DNA of 61,856 nucleotides. It comes from Funiculus sociatus GB2-C1 (GTDB lineage Bacteria; Cyanobacteriota; Cyanobacteriia; Cyanobacteriales; FACHB-T130). The position numbers were made by a program, and so were the translations under genes. This document shows, in pieces, positions 1 to 8,609 of this stretch. Each line of letters opens with the position of its first letter. Within the stretch, counting starts at the first letter, position 1. Location: NCBI RefSeq assembly GCF_039962115.1, contig NZ_JAMPKJ010000036.1, positions 1 through 61,856 of the forward strand, written 5' to 3'. The notes under the pieces are model-generated. The model saw only the letters and a program-made list of their open reading frames with translations. It was not told the origin of the DNA and did not search any database.

Positions 1-1
1 A

Positions 2-76
2 TCTAAACGGGCTGAGCATGATTTCTATGACCAGATTTGGTTCTCTCGCATCCGTTCATTAACCTGTCACCCTTGA
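2..76 (+). CDS. possible C-terminal end of a gene entering from the left
   Basis: An open frame enters from the left edge and ends at TGA 74-76. It encodes about 24 residues including AEHDFYDQIWFSRIR, which has an ordinary protein-like composition. I do not recognise a family. It could equally be a chance open frame, because only 24 codons are visible. Confidence 0.25.
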   Translation, partial: SKRAEHDFYDQIWFSRIRSLTCHP

Positions 77-127
77 TCTACCAAGCATCTACAAAGATGT
101 GTCAGGCAGTCAGGACTTTTTCCTCTT

Positions 128-151
128 CCCCAATCCCCAATCCCCAATCCC
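128..151. repeat. STRR heptamer array (CCCCAAT)
   Basis: Three tandem heptamers of the CCCCAAT type lie directly beyond the 3' end of the RTX-type gene. Short tandemly repeated repetitive (STRR) heptamers are a known class in filamentous cyanobacteria. Other arrays of this type are present near 4.5, 27.8 and 42.4 kb. Confidence 0.8.
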
Positions 152-152
152 T

Positions 153-683
153 TCATCTTTTCAACCATTGCGCGACAGTGAAGCAGCCGTCTTCAGTATG
201 GATAAACTCCACACCGCGCATCTTCACAATAGGCTGGTCGCGGTAGGATACGCAAAGCCAACCACCGATGGCAAAATCCACGCTTACCTCATTGGAGAGA
301 ATATGTTTTAAGCGTAGGATGTCGGTACCAGATTCATCCTCAATAGTGTCAAAACCATCGCCGGGAGAGTAAACGTAGATATCATTACCTCTACCGCCAA
401 ACAAGCGATCGCTATCTTTACCCCCAACTAGAGTATCATCGCCATCGCCCCCGAATAAGCGATCGCGTTTTTCGCCACCTAGCAAACAATCATCTCCATC
501 TTCTCCGAACAGGGTATCTTCACCCTCTCCACCCTGAATCAAATCATTCCCTAGACCGCCGTGGATGATATCATTACCTTCTTTCCCAACCAGCGTATCA
601 TCGCCAGCGTAACCAAAAATAACATCATCGCCTTCAGTAGCTTCGATGTAGTCATCTTTAGGGGTGCCGTGAATTCGTGACAT
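153..683 (-). CDS. RTX/hemolysin-type calcium-binding repeat protein
   Basis: 176 residues. Residues 1-100 are about ten nonapeptide repeats of the GGxGxDxL type (for example GGDGDDTLVGG and GGRGNDIYVYSPGDG), the calcium-binding parallel beta-roll seen in RTX exoproteins. Residues 105-176 resemble the short domain that often closes such rolls (GFDTIEDESGTDILRL). No N-terminal signal peptide is visible. RTX proteins normally leave by type I secretion with a C-terminal signal, and no type I secretion gene lies nearby. The protein is short for the family and has no catalytic domain, so a structural or calcium-dependent binding role is an inference. It is transcribed away from the cpcS gene. Confidence 0.8.
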   Translation of the reverse strand: MSRIHGTPKDDYIEATEGDDVIFGYAGDDTLVGKEGNDIIHGGLGNDLIQGGEGEDTLFGEDGDDCLLGGEKRDRLFGGDGDDTLVGGKDSDRLFGGRGNDIYVYSPGDGFDTIEDESGTDILRLKHILSNEVSVDFAIGGWLCVSYRDQPIVKMRGVEFIHTEDGCFTVAQWLKR

Positions 684-884
684 GATGCACTTTAACCAAA
701 ATCCGAGACTCTTAACCTTTTTATAAACTAGAGGCTACGCAGCAGCACTCTCTCTGGCGACTGGTAAATAAACCTACCCATAAACAGGTGTAAAATCTAA
801 GCGGCAGTTAAAATCCCGATTAAGGATTGAAACAATTAAGATATTCAAAGTGCTGTTAACAAAGTATTAGACCTAATTTGATTC

Positions 885-1445
885 ATGGATATTCAAGAGT
901 TTTTCCAGAAAAGTGCTGGCAAATGGTTTTCTCAGCGTACCAGCCACCATTTGGCTTTCAAACAAGCAGAAAGCGGCAAGTCAGACATCAAAATTGAAAT
1001 GGTAGCAGCAGACGATCCAGAAGTGATTAAGCTTTGCCAGCAATATGAAGTTGATCCTGCCTTAGCTTGGGGTGGCGCTCGTGTTACTTGGGATGGAACA
1101 ATGGAATGGGATAAGGAAAAACACACTGGAACAACCGTTCTCGTTCCGATTGCCGACCCGGATAAGCCGAATGAAGGTAAGTTGCTGCGTGACATGGGCT
1201 ATGCGGAGAAAGCATCTGTTGCTGGTCGCTACATCATGGGCAGCGATGAAGCGATGACGTTAATTACAGAGTATGAAACTATGTACTCTGAAGAACGCAT
1301 TTGGTTTGCTAGTCCTAATTTGCGGTTAAGAAGTAGTATTTTAAAGCGATTTGGTGGCTTTTCTATGGCTACTTTTTGTTCAGAAATTCGCATGGGTGGT
1401 ACGCAGCCAAAGCCAGAAGAAACGGATGCGGCTGTTAGTCAGTAG
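885..1445 (+). CDS. cpcS: phycobiliprotein chromophore lyase, CpcS/CpeS family
   Basis: 186 residues, the usual family length. It starts MDIQEFF with the conserved [17 protein letters not shown] segment, followed by [32 protein letters not shown] and [15 protein letters not shown]. These are hallmarks of the lipocalin-fold CpcS/CpeS (group III-like) lyases, which attach phycocyanobilin through a thioether bond to a cysteine of phycobiliprotein beta subunits in the cytoplasm. No phycobiliprotein gene is adjacent, which is common for this family. The exact substrate subunit cannot be read from the sequence. Confidence 0.9.
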   Translation: MDIQEFFQKSAGKWFSQRTSHHLAFKQAESGKSDIKIEMVAADDPEVIKLCQQYEVDPALAWGGARVTWDGTMEWDKEKHTGTTVLVPIADPDKPNEGKLLRDMGYAEKASVAGRYIMGSDEAMTLITEYETMYSEERIWFASPNLRLRSSILKRFGGFSMATFCSEIRMGGTQPKPEETDAAVSQ

Positions 1446-1478
1446 TCCATTGTTCGTAGCTAATAGCTAATTGCTCTT

Positions 1479-1530
1479 TTCGTGAAGGCGAGATACCCGA
1501 CTTTCTAGAGAAGTCGGGTATCCGAAGCGC
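1479..1530. repeat. partial copy of the palindromic MITE-like element
   Basis: A hairpin core GATACCCGACTTtctagAGAAGTCGGGTATC, preceded by TTCGTGAAGGCGA, matches the middle of the complete elements at 38116-38214 (opposite strand) and 17797-17898. The TATAGCAATCC-type ends are not evident, so this is a partial or eroded copy. It lies between the convergent cpcS and the following minus-strand gene and could act as a terminator. Confidence 0.6.
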
Positions 1531-1555
1531 AACATATGCTATCAACAATTAGCAA

Positions 1556-2224
1556 TTAGCCATTTTTATCGCTTTTTGAAGCGTCATCTTCATCGTTATG
1601 AGCGACAGCTTTCAACTTCTGGTAAAAATCAGAATCATCCGTCTGGGGAATGAATTGGTGAATCGGACGTTTACCAACACTCCAGCGTGTCCAATCGGCT
1701 TGGCGGACGATACGGGTGTCCGGACGACGAGCCAGACCCGCAGTGATCCCTTCAGTTGCAGCCTCGGCGAGGTTGGGTGTTTCTGCTGGAGGCATTTCGG
1801 TGACACCTACCGGAATTTTTACCTCGCCAGATGTGGTTAAAGCGATCGCATCCTCTGGCGGGGTAGAATCGCTATAAATCGCTTCTTCTATCGCCGCATT
1901 ATCAGAGGCTATTTCCCATACAGTATCGACTGGTTCCAGCAAATTGTGAGGAAAATTGCGCGAAATTAGTCGCTCAAAATCATGATTAAAGTGATATAAT
2001 GCCCGACCACGCCTAGTCCAAGCACTTAAAATTTGTTCCACAGAAACCGCTTTGTAACGTCCCTGATAAAGCGCCTCAATTACAGCAAAACGCACCCAAC
2101 TGGCGGCATAGTTTTGCAGCCACCGGGTAACTAATTCCTCTGGCTTGTAACCCCCCAGTTCAAAACAATAGTGAACAAGCAAAGCTACGACGTAGACCGC
2201 AGCTGAGTCTTGGGTTGATGTCAT
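1556..2224 (-). CDS. conserved hypothetical cyanobacterial protein
   Basis: 222 residues. The N-terminal 110 residues are helical with many aromatics (YVVALLVHYCFELGGYKPEE, LSAWTRRGRALYHFNHDFE). The C-terminal half is acidic and proline-rich, then ends in RWSVGKRPIHQFIPQTDD and a charged tail. There is no signal peptide or membrane span and no catalytic motif I recognise. The codon use and composition look like a real gene, and it feels like a cyanobacterium-specific family of unknown function. It is convergent with cpcS. No function is assigned. Confidence 0.6.
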   Translation of the reverse strand: MTSTQDSAAVYVVALLVHYCFELGGYKPEELVTRWLQNYAASWVRFAVIEALYQGRYKAVSVEQILSAWTRRGRALYHFNHDFERLISRNFPHNLLEPVDTVWEIASDNAAIEEAIYSDSTPPEDAIALTTSGEVKIPVGVTEMPPAETPNLAEAATEGITAGLARRPDTRIVRQADWTRWSVGKRPIHQFIPQTDDSDFYQKLKAVAHNDEDDASKSDKNG

Positions 2225-2369
2225 CAGAAGTTAAAATAGCAGACCAGAAACAATGTTAGCGGTCATTGGTTATGTGTCAGGGAAGAGTTATCAAGGAAGG
2301 AAAGTTGAAACGTTGTCAGGTTATAACAACTTTCCCACCTTTAAACCTTAACAAACAACAAACAACTGA

Positions 2370-4412
2370 CTAAACAGACAGTCGTCCAGTGGCGACCAAT
2401 GCTTGATAAACCATAGCAGCTGCTTCGGCCCGTGTGGCTTCGCGGTTTGGGTTAAGTTGTGCTGGTGAAGGATAATTGACAATTATGCCTCTTTGCGTAG
2501 CAGCAGCAACAGCGGGACGGGCGTAGGCTGGTATCTCATTTCGATCTTCGTACCTTTCTAAGAGTTTTTCATCCCCCGATGGGAAACCTAAGCCACTTAC
2601 TAGGGAGACAATTAACTGAATTCGCATCACTTGCTGCTGGGGACGGAAAGTTTGATCAGGAAATCCAGTAATGAAACCGCTGCTGTAGGCTTGTTGAATT
2701 GCGCCCTGCGCCCAAAAATCAAGGGGGATATCTTTGAATTGTATAGGTGGACGTTTGGGAGTGGGGTTAAAGGCTTTAATTAGTAAAGCAGCAAATCCAG
2801 CGCGATTGAGTTTGTCGTCTGGTTTGAAGGTGCCATTAGTAAAGCCACTGATTAAGTTTTGAGTAGCTAATGGGCGAACGTAAGTTTCTCCCCAGTGTCC
2901 TTGAATGTCGCTGAAGGTAGGAAGGGTGGCGTCGGGGTTGACGATGTAGGGACTTGAGATTGCCTGAACTTCCCCAGTTGCCACTAATGCCTGATATATT
3001 AGTGCTGCGACTTCAGCTCTAGTTATATCCCGCATCGGTTGCAGTAGACTGGTTTGGGGATAATTCACAATTATCCGCCGCGTGGTGGAAGTTGCTACTG
3101 CGTCTGTAGCATAGCTAGGAATTTGAGCGCGATCGCTATATACTCCCAATACGCTAGGATTGCCGCCAGTAAGTGACAAGCCAGAAACTAGAGATGCGAT
3201 CGCTTGCACTCGCGTTAAATTTTGTCCCGGTCGAAATGTACCATCAGGGAAGCCCGAAATAAAGCCCATTCCTGCTGCTTTGCGAATAGCATCCTTTGCC
3301 CAAAAATTATCAGGAACATCGGTAAATATTCCAGATCCCGGACGTGGCGGTAAATTAAAAGTCTTCGCAATTATCGCCGCATATTGGGCGCGAGTAATTG
3401 GCGCTTCCGGCTTGAACGTACCATCCGGAAAACCACTAATCAAATTTTTCGCAACCAAAGCCTTAATAAAAGCTTCCGCCCAATGACCAGAAACATCCCT
3501 AAACTGAGCAGGGCCAAGTATAAAACTAGAACCAGTCGCCTGAGTCGTCACAAAATCGATTCCTCCCCGTACCCGCGCCGGATTCAGGAGATTTCCCGCA
3601 GAAACGATGCTAAAACGGGTATTATTTTGCAAATCCGCTTCCCCGTTATCCCGGATAATATTGCCAGCAGGATCTTGACGACTGCCTAACTGTGGTTTAG
3701 CTTCCTCAGCAACAATTAACCCTGCTTGCGTATTCTTCTCAATCAAATTATTACGCAACACAGGTTTAGCATTACCAGACAGAGAAATCCCCACTCTATT
3801 CGCAAAAACTTTGTTATCTGTAAGCAGAGGAGCCGCCTTATCTCCAATTAAAATACCGTAACCAGTATTTTGAGCCACATTTCGCCGCACTTCCCCCTTA
3901 GCATTGCGTAACACAGAAATACCACTGGCAGAATTTTGACTAAACACATTATCCAAAATTAGCGGTTTAGCCGTGCCAGTCACAAACACGCCATCGCGAC
4001 TGCAAAGAGTGAAAGTATTATTAGCCAGCATTGGCGATGTTGATTCTATCCAAACCCCGACTCCCTTAACAGCGCTATTTGTCACCGTTACCCCCCGTAA
4101 TTGGGCATTTGTTTCCAGACGCAGGGCGATATTTTGGGAACCAAAGCTAGGACTGATAAATTCCCCGCTACCATCAATTTGAACACCCTTGCCTTTGGTG
4201 GATTCATTTCCCACCACCGTCACCCCAGAAGGGATAACTAGAGGGAAAACCTCGCCACTAGCAGCGTTGTAAGTTCCAGCAGCCAGTTGAATTGTGGTTC
4301 CGGCTTCAGCCTGTCTTATGGCGCGGGTGAGGGTTTTGTGTGGTGTAGATGAGTTTCCGGGGTTAGTATCTTTTCCAGTAACTGGGTTGACATAAAGCAT
4401 TAGTTGAACCAT
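2370..4412 (-). CDS. surface protein: DUF1565/right-handed parallel beta-helix plus SLH domains
   Basis: 680 residues. Residues 1-60 (YVNPVTGKDTNPGNSSTPHK, TIQLAAGTYNA) match the DUF1565 N terminus. Residues 60-280 are NosD/pectate-lyase-type beta-helix rungs with repeated (N)NxF/(N)LIxKN and G(I/V)xV steps. Residues 305-480 and 495-680 each contain three S-layer homology repeats (FRDVSGHWAEAFI, FSDIQGHWGETYV, ISGFPDGTFKPEAPITRAQ). SLH domains bind peptidoglycan-linked polysaccharide or act in the outer wall, and beta-helices usually bind or cleave glycans. No classical signal peptide is seen: the protein starts MVQLMLYVNPVTG, so export is unexplained or the true start is elsewhere. The two SLH triplets are close copies, which suggests an internal duplication. 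Confidence 0.85.
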   Translation of the reverse strand: MVQLMLYVNPVTGKDTNPGNSSTPHKTLTRAIRQAEAGTTIQLAAGTYNAASGEVFPLVIPSGVTVVGNESTKGKGVQIDGSGEFISPSFGSQNIALRLETNAQLRGVTVTNSAVKGVGVWIESTSPMLANNTFTLCSRDGVFVTGTAKPLILDNVFSQNSASGISVLRNAKGEVRRNVAQNTGYGILIGDKAAPLLTDNKVFANRVGISLSGNAKPVLRNNLIEKNTQAGLIVAEEAKPQLGSRQDPAGNIIRDNGEADLQNNTRFSIVSAGNLLNPARVRGGIDFVTTQATGSSFILGPAQFRDVSGHWAEAFIKALVAKNLISGFPDGTFKPEAPITRAQYAAIIAKTFNLPPRPGSGIFTDVPDNFWAKDAIRKAAGMGFISGFPDGTFRPGQNLTRVQAIASLVSGLSLTGGNPSVLGVYSDRAQIPSYATDAVATSTTRRIIVNYPQTSLLQPMRDITRAEVAALIYQALVATGEVQAISSPYIVNPDATLPTFSDIQGHWGETYVRPLATQNLISGFTNGTFKPDDKLNRAGFAALLIKAFNPTPKRPPIQFKDIPLDFWAQGAIQQAYSSGFITGFPDQTFRPQQQVMRIQLIVSLVSGLGFPSGDEKLLERYEDRNEIPAYARPAVAAATQRGIIVNYPSPAQLNPNREATRAEAAAMVYQALVATGRLSV

Positions 4413-4433
4413 ATAGTAGAGAGTTTAGTGATT

Positions 4434-4644
4434 GGTAATGGGGAATAGGAATAGGGAATGGGGAATTGGGAATTGGCAACTATTCTCCCCAATCCCACAC
4501 AAAGGGGAATAGGGAATAAACAATTATTCTCCCCCAGTCCCTAATCCCCAGTCCCCAATCCCCAATCCCAAACAAAGAGGAATAGGGAATAAACAACTAT
4601 TCTCCCCCAATCCCCAATCCCCAATCCCCAATCCCCAGTCCCCA
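4434..4644. repeat. compound STRR array between divergent genes
   Basis: Dense runs of CCCCAAT/CCCCAGT heptamers and their GGGGAATA-type complements fill the space between the SLH gene and the ABC ATPase gene. A larger unit of about 75-80 bp (GGGAATAAACAAYTATTCTC followed by the C-rich heptamers) is present twice. The array runs to within a few bases of the ATG at 4651 and leaves no Shine-Dalgarno sequence. Confidence 0.85.
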
Positions 4645-4650
4645 ACAAAA

Positions 4651-5670
4651 ATGATTGAAGTTGAACATTTAAGCAAAATCTATGGTTCTACCCCAGCGAT
4701 TCAGGATGTCACCTTTAAAGTGGAACCTGGAGAAATTTTGGGGTTTTTGGGGCCGAATGGCGCAGGAAAAACCACAACCATGAGGATTTTAGCTGGATAT
4801 TTACCAGCTAGCAGCGGCAGTGCCAAAATTGCCCAGTACGACGTGCATGAAGATTCTATGGCAGTGCGGCGACGAATTGGCTATTTACCAGAAACGCCGC
4901 CTTTGTATCCTGACATGACAGTGGAGGGATTTTTGGATTTTGTGGCGCGGATCAAGGGCGTGGCTAGGAAAGTAAGACGCGATCGCGTAAACTCAGCAAT
5001 GGAACGCTGCAACCTCACCGAAAAGCGCAAAGTCCTAATCCGCAAGCTTTCCAAAGGCTACAGACAGCGAGTAGGCATTGCCCAAGCTATTGTCCACGAT
5101 CCACCTGCCATTATTCTAGATGAACCAACCGTCGGACTCGATCCCCGGCAAATTATCGATGTCCGCAATTTAATTAAAAGCCTTGCTGGTAGCCACACCA
5201 TCATCCTCTCAACACACATCTTGCCAGAAGTCAGCATGACTTGTAGCCGGGTGGCAATTATCAATCGCGGTAAAATTGTTGCTACCAACACTCCAGAAAA
5301 CTTGGTCGCGCAACTAGCTGGAGGTTCTGGCTACGAACTGGAAATCGATGGCGATGAGGAAGCTGCACAACAAATGATTCAAGTTTTGCCGGGAATTCGG
5401 TTTGTAGAATCAATCGCCAATAAAGATTTACCGCCCAATCGCAGCCAGATCCGTGTAGTATCAGAACCGGGTGCAGAACCGGGACGAGATATTGCAGCGG
5501 TTTTAATTGGTGCTGGTGTGGCTTTGTATGAAATGCGCCGCACTAGGGCTAATCTTGAAGATGTATTTTTAGAACTGACGACGGCAGAAAAAATCCTGCC
5601 GATTGTAGATTCGGATGCGTCTGAATCTTCGTCAGAGTCAGCTACCGAAGCAGAGGAGACAACAACTTAA
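4651..5670 (+). CDS. ABC transporter ATP-binding protein, GldA-like
   Basis: 339 residues. Walker A GPNGAGKTT at residues 34-42, signature LSKGYRQRVG near 133-142 and Walker B IILDEPTVGLDP near 154-165 make a complete ABC-2 type ATPase. It resembles the GldA/NatA group, which drives two-component exporters at the inner membrane. The C terminus ends in an acidic serine/glutamate-rich tail. It is followed by the permease gene with a one-base overlap (TAATG) and by a GldG-like gene, the classic GldA-GldF-GldG order. In Bacteroidetes that trio is linked to gliding, but in cyanobacteria the substrate is unknown. No Shine-Dalgarno precedes the ATG because STRR heptamers occupy the leader. Confidence 0.9.
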   Translation: MIEVEHLSKIYGSTPAIQDVTFKVEPGEILGFLGPNGAGKTTTMRILAGYLPASSGSAKIAQYDVHEDSMAVRRRIGYLPETPPLYPDMTVEGFLDFVARIKGVARKVRRDRVNSAMERCNLTEKRKVLIRKLSKGYRQRVGIAQAIVHDPPAIILDEPTVGLDPRQIIDVRNLIKSLAGSHTIILSTHILPEVSMTCSRVAIINRGKIVATNTPENLVAQLAGGSGYELEIDGDEEAAQQMIQVLPGIRFVESIANKDLPPNRSQIRVVSEPGAEPGRDIAAVLIGAGVALYEMRRTRANLEDVFLELTTAEKILPIVDSDASESSSESATEAEETTT

Positions 5671-6473
5671 TGGGCGTGGTACTTAGTAACATTGTGGCAA
5701 TTTACCGCAAGGAGTTGCAAGGATATTTTGCTTCGCCACTAGCTTATTTAGTAGCGGGTGTTTTCTGGCTTTTATCAGGCTTCTTTTTTGTCTGGATTTT
5801 AGTAGAAATCATTCAACAAGTAGCTTTGGCTGACTTGCAAGGACAGCAAATTGGCGTACCCGTTCCGCCTGTAGATGTTCCTTACGAGTTTTTGCGAAGT
5901 TTTTTATATGTAATGGGTTGGTTGGTGTTGTTTGTGTTGCCAATTCTTTCGATGGGACTTTATTCTGAGGAACGCAAGCGCGGGACTTTGGAACTATTGG
6001 CAACGTCACCACTGACGAATTGGGCTGTGGCGGTGGGTAAACTTTTAGGAGTGCTGACGTTCTTTACAGTGATGGTGCTGCCGTTGCTTTTGTATGAAGC
6101 GATCGCATTTAGTGCAGCCAGTTCCCCCGTTCCCCCAGGAGTACCATTACTCGGTCATGCTGGATTAATATTACTTGCAGCAGCGGTTCTGAGTTTGGGA
6201 ATGTTTATTTCCTCTCTTACTGAAAGTTCAATTGTGGCAGCATTTCTCACCTTTGGATTAATTTTAGCTCTCTGGCTAATGGATCTTGCCGCTAAATGGA
6301 TCGGCGGTTCATTCGGAGACGCTTTGGGACATTTATCTTTGCTGAAGCACTACAACAACTTAGTCCAAGGCGTAGTAGATACCAGCAGTCTAATCTTGTT
6401 TGCCAGTTACATTATTTTAGGGTTGTTTCTCACAGCCCAATCCATCGATGCTTTACGATTCCAGCGTTCTTAA
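5670..6473 (+). CDS. ABC-2 type transporter permease, GldF-like
   Basis: 267 residues with about six membrane spans (for example LAYLVAGVFWLLSGFFFVWI, LVLFVLPILSMGLYSEE, GLILLAAAVLSLGMFISSL). The loop LYSEERKRGTLELLATSPLT is the diagnostic ABC-2 permease motif between spans 2 and 3. It is the membrane partner of the ATPase encoded immediately upstream, and its start codon shares a base with that gene's stop. The next gene encodes the GldG-like component. The substrate is unknown. Confidence 0.88.
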   Translation: MGVVLSNIVAIYRKELQGYFASPLAYLVAGVFWLLSGFFFVWILVEIIQQVALADLQGQQIGVPVPPVDVPYEFLRSFLYVMGWLVLFVLPILSMGLYSEERKRGTLELLATSPLTNWAVAVGKLLGVLTFFTVMVLPLLLYEAIAFSAASSPVPPGVPLLGHAGLILLAAAVLSLGMFISSLTESSIVAAFLTFGLILALWLMDLAAKWIGGSFGDALGHLSLLKHYNNLVQGVVDTSSLILFASYIILGLFLTAQSIDALRFQRS

Positions 6474-6564
6474 TTTGGAGAATGGGGAATGGGGAGAAGC
6501 TAAGAGTAAGAATTGAAGAGTTATTAATTTATTTAAAACTCGTAACTCAGAAGCTTAAACCCCC

Positions 6565-6592
6565 ATTAGCAATTAGCAATTAGCAATTAGCA
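6565..6592. repeat. STRR heptamer array (ATTAGCA x4)
   Basis: Four perfect tandem ATTAGCA heptamers end three bases before the ATG of the GldG-like gene, occupying the position of the ribosome-binding site. A degenerate GGGGAAT array lies about 80 bases upstream, at 6477-6497. Confidence 0.85.
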
Positions 6593-6595
6593 AAA

Positions 6596-8443
6596 ATGAA
6601 GAACATCAATTGGAAATATATAAAATATCTCTTTTTGCTTGGCCCCTTTTTGACAATGGCGGGTCTAGTCGCTGGGTTTGTCTCCAACAGTTGGGGGGCG
6701 GTACCAGTAGGCTTGATTATTGCTGGAATAATAATACTTGGGCTGTGGTTGCTATTTGTAAGCACTGCGCCAGACAGTTTTTGGGGAAAACGATCCACTC
6801 AAGCTGGGACGAATGCTTTAGCAGCAACGCTGTCTATGCTGGTGATTTTGGGGCTGATTAATTTCTTGGGCGTTCGCCGTGCGTTGCGCGTAGATTTAAC
6901 AGAAAATCAGCTATTTACTCTCGCCCCCCAATCGCAGCGAGTGGTGGCAAATTTGCAGCAACCAGTCAAGATTTGGGTTTTTGAAAGCAACCCAAATCCT
7001 GAAGCCCGACAATTACTAGAAAATTATCGACAGTATGGTTCGCAATTTAATTTTGAGTTTGTTGACCCGCAACTGCGACCGAACTTAGCCCAAAAGTTTA
7101 ATGTCCAATTACCAGGAGAAGTTTATATAGAATCTGGGACGCGGCGAAAGTTAATTCAGACGCTGAACCAAGAACAGAGAGAGAACCTTTCAGAAACGCA
7201 GGTAACGAATGCGATCGCGCAAATTACAGGCGATCGCGTTGGTAAAGTATACTTCCTTCAAGGTCACGGTGAAAGACCTCTAACTGCGGTACAAGGCGGA
7301 CTTTCACAAGCGATAAGCAACTTGGGGGAGAAAAATTACACCGCCGAACCACTTAATTTAGCTAAAACTCCGACAATTCCTGAAGATGCTACTGTGGTTG
7401 CGATCGCAGGCCCGAAAAAGGCACTGTTTGCGGGGGAAGTCAAAGCGTTAAACGATTACCTGAAACGCGGCGGTAGCTTGTTAGTAATGGTAGATCCCAA
7501 TGTTAATCCCGGTTTGGACAGTCTGCTAAAAGAGTGGGGGGTGAAACTAGATAATCGCCTTGCTGTTGACCTTTCTGGACGGCAACTTGGACTAGGCCCT
7601 GCGATTATTATGGTGACACGCTACGGTCAGCATCCGATCACTAAAGATTTCGGTGAAGGTCGTTCTTTTTACCCCTTGGCGCGACCAGTTCAAACTACAT
7701 CAATTGTGGGTATTCAGGAAACACCTTTGCTGATTACTAATAACGAAAGTTGGGCGGAAAGCGATCCCGAAAACGACCAGCTAGAGTTTAATCCTCAAAG
7801 CGATCGCCAAGGGCCTTTAACTCTCGGTGTCGCCCTGAGTCGCGGATATGCCCCCCAAAGCGCCTCTGTACCATCTCCAAGCCCTACAGGTTCCCCAAGT
7901 CCGACAGCTTCACCCACAGCTTCACCTAGTCCGACAGGTTCACCATCTCCTTCACCAAGCCCAACAGCTTCACCTAGTCCGACAGGTTCACCATCTCCTT
8001 CCCCAAGTCCAACAGCTTCACCTAGTCCGACAGGTTCACCATCTCCTTCCCCAAGCCCAACAGCTTCACCCACGGCTTCACCTAGTCCGACAGCTTCGCC
8101 CACAGCTTCACCTAGTCCGACAGCTTCGCCCACGGCTTCACCAACAAACCCAGAAAATACTTCCCAAAAGCCAGTGGAATCTCGCCTCGTTGTAGTAGGA
8201 AACTCTGACTTTGCTACCGATGGTTTGTTTGAACAACAACTCAATGGAGATGTCTTTCTCAACTCTATCAGTTGGTTAAGTAAACAGGATGAACAAACCC
8301 TATCTATCCGTCCCAAAGAAATAAAAGACCGCCGCCTCAACTTGTCACAGCAAAAAGCAAATTTAGTAGGTTGGATGGCTGTGTTGATTATGCCTTTAAT
8401 TGGGTTTGCTACAGCGGGATTTGTTTGGTGGTTAAGACGCTAG
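6596..8443 (+). CDS. GldG-like ABC transporter auxiliary protein with Ser/Pro/Thr repeat linker
   Basis: 615 residues. Two N-terminal membrane spans (about 8-60) are followed by a GldG/ABC-auxiliary domain ([53 protein letters not shown]). A final span lies near 590-612. In GldG-type proteins this domain sits outside the cytoplasm and works with the GldA/GldF transporter. Residues 422-518 are replaced by a low-complexity [10 protein letters not shown] linker encoded by near-perfect 48-bp tandem repeats, between the auxiliary domain and a terminal [16 protein letters not shown] segment. The linker is unusual for the family and could vary in length. The gene follows the permease and precedes a DUF4340 gene that has a similar low-complexity tail. 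Confidence 0.82.
   Translation: MKNINWKYIKYLFLLGPFLTMAGLVAGFVSNSWGAVPVGLIIAGIIILGLWLLFVSTAPDSFWGKRSTQAGTNALAATLSMLVILGLINFLGVRRALRVDLTENQLFTLAPQSQRVVANLQQPVKIWVFESNPNPEARQLLENYRQYGSQFNFEFVDPQLRPNLAQKFNVQLPGEVYIESGTRRKLIQTLNQEQRENLSETQVTNAIAQITGDRVGKVYFLQGHGERPLTAVQGGLSQAISNLGEKNYTAEPLNLAKTPTIPEDATVVAIAGPKKALFAGEVKALNDYLKRGGSLLVMVDPNVNPGLDSLLKEWGVKLDNRLAVDLSGRQLGLGPAIIMVTRYGQHPITKDFGEGRSFYPLARPVQTTSIVGIQETPLLITNNESWAESDPENDQLEFNPQSDRQGPLTLGVALSRGYAPQSASVPSPSPTGSPSPTASPTASPSPTGSPSPSPSPTASPSPTGSPSPSPSPTASPSPTGSPSPSPSPTASPTASPSPTASPTASPSPTASPTASPTNPENTSQKPVESRLVVVGNSDFATDGLFEQQLNGDVFLNSISWLSKQDEQTLSIRPKEIKDRRLNLSQQKANLVGWMAVLIMPLIGFATAGFVWWLRR
7940..8083 (+). repeat. 48-bp tandem coding repeats
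   Basis: Three consecutive in-frame 48-bp units encode the 16-residue block [16 protein letters not shown]; the third diverges at its end. They sit within a larger array of shorter Ser-Pro-Thr-Ala units at about 7877-8145. The near identity at DNA level points to recent expansion and potential copy-number variation. Confidence 0.85.
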
Positions 8444-8609
8444 GAATTTTGGATTTTGGATTGATGCCCAAGTTACCTTCAAACAGAAAAAAATTTTATT
8501 GCTCTCCACCTCCCGCCAGTAAGGGGTAGCAAAGGAAAAATTTTTATTTACGAGGGGGGTTGGGGGTGAGGTAATAATCTGAAATCTAAAGTCAACTAAT
8601 AGGCTGATT

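Noticed and set aside
7940-8083. Regular repeats with constant spacing, considered as a CRISPR array
   Set aside because: The units are contiguous, in frame and coding, with no unique spacers. The heptamer arrays elsewhere are also contiguous STRRs.
7795-8340. A long minus-strand frame with Gly-Glu-Ala-Val-Gly-Leu repeats opposite the GldG-like gene
   Set aside because: It is the antisense reading of the Ser-Pro-Thr tandem repeats; the plus-strand gene has domain similarity on both sides, and the minus frame has none.
4651-8443. Assigning Bacteroidetes-type gliding to the GldA/F/G-like operon
   Set aside because: Only the transporter part is shared; no other gld or spr genes are present, and cyanobacterial gliding uses other machinery.
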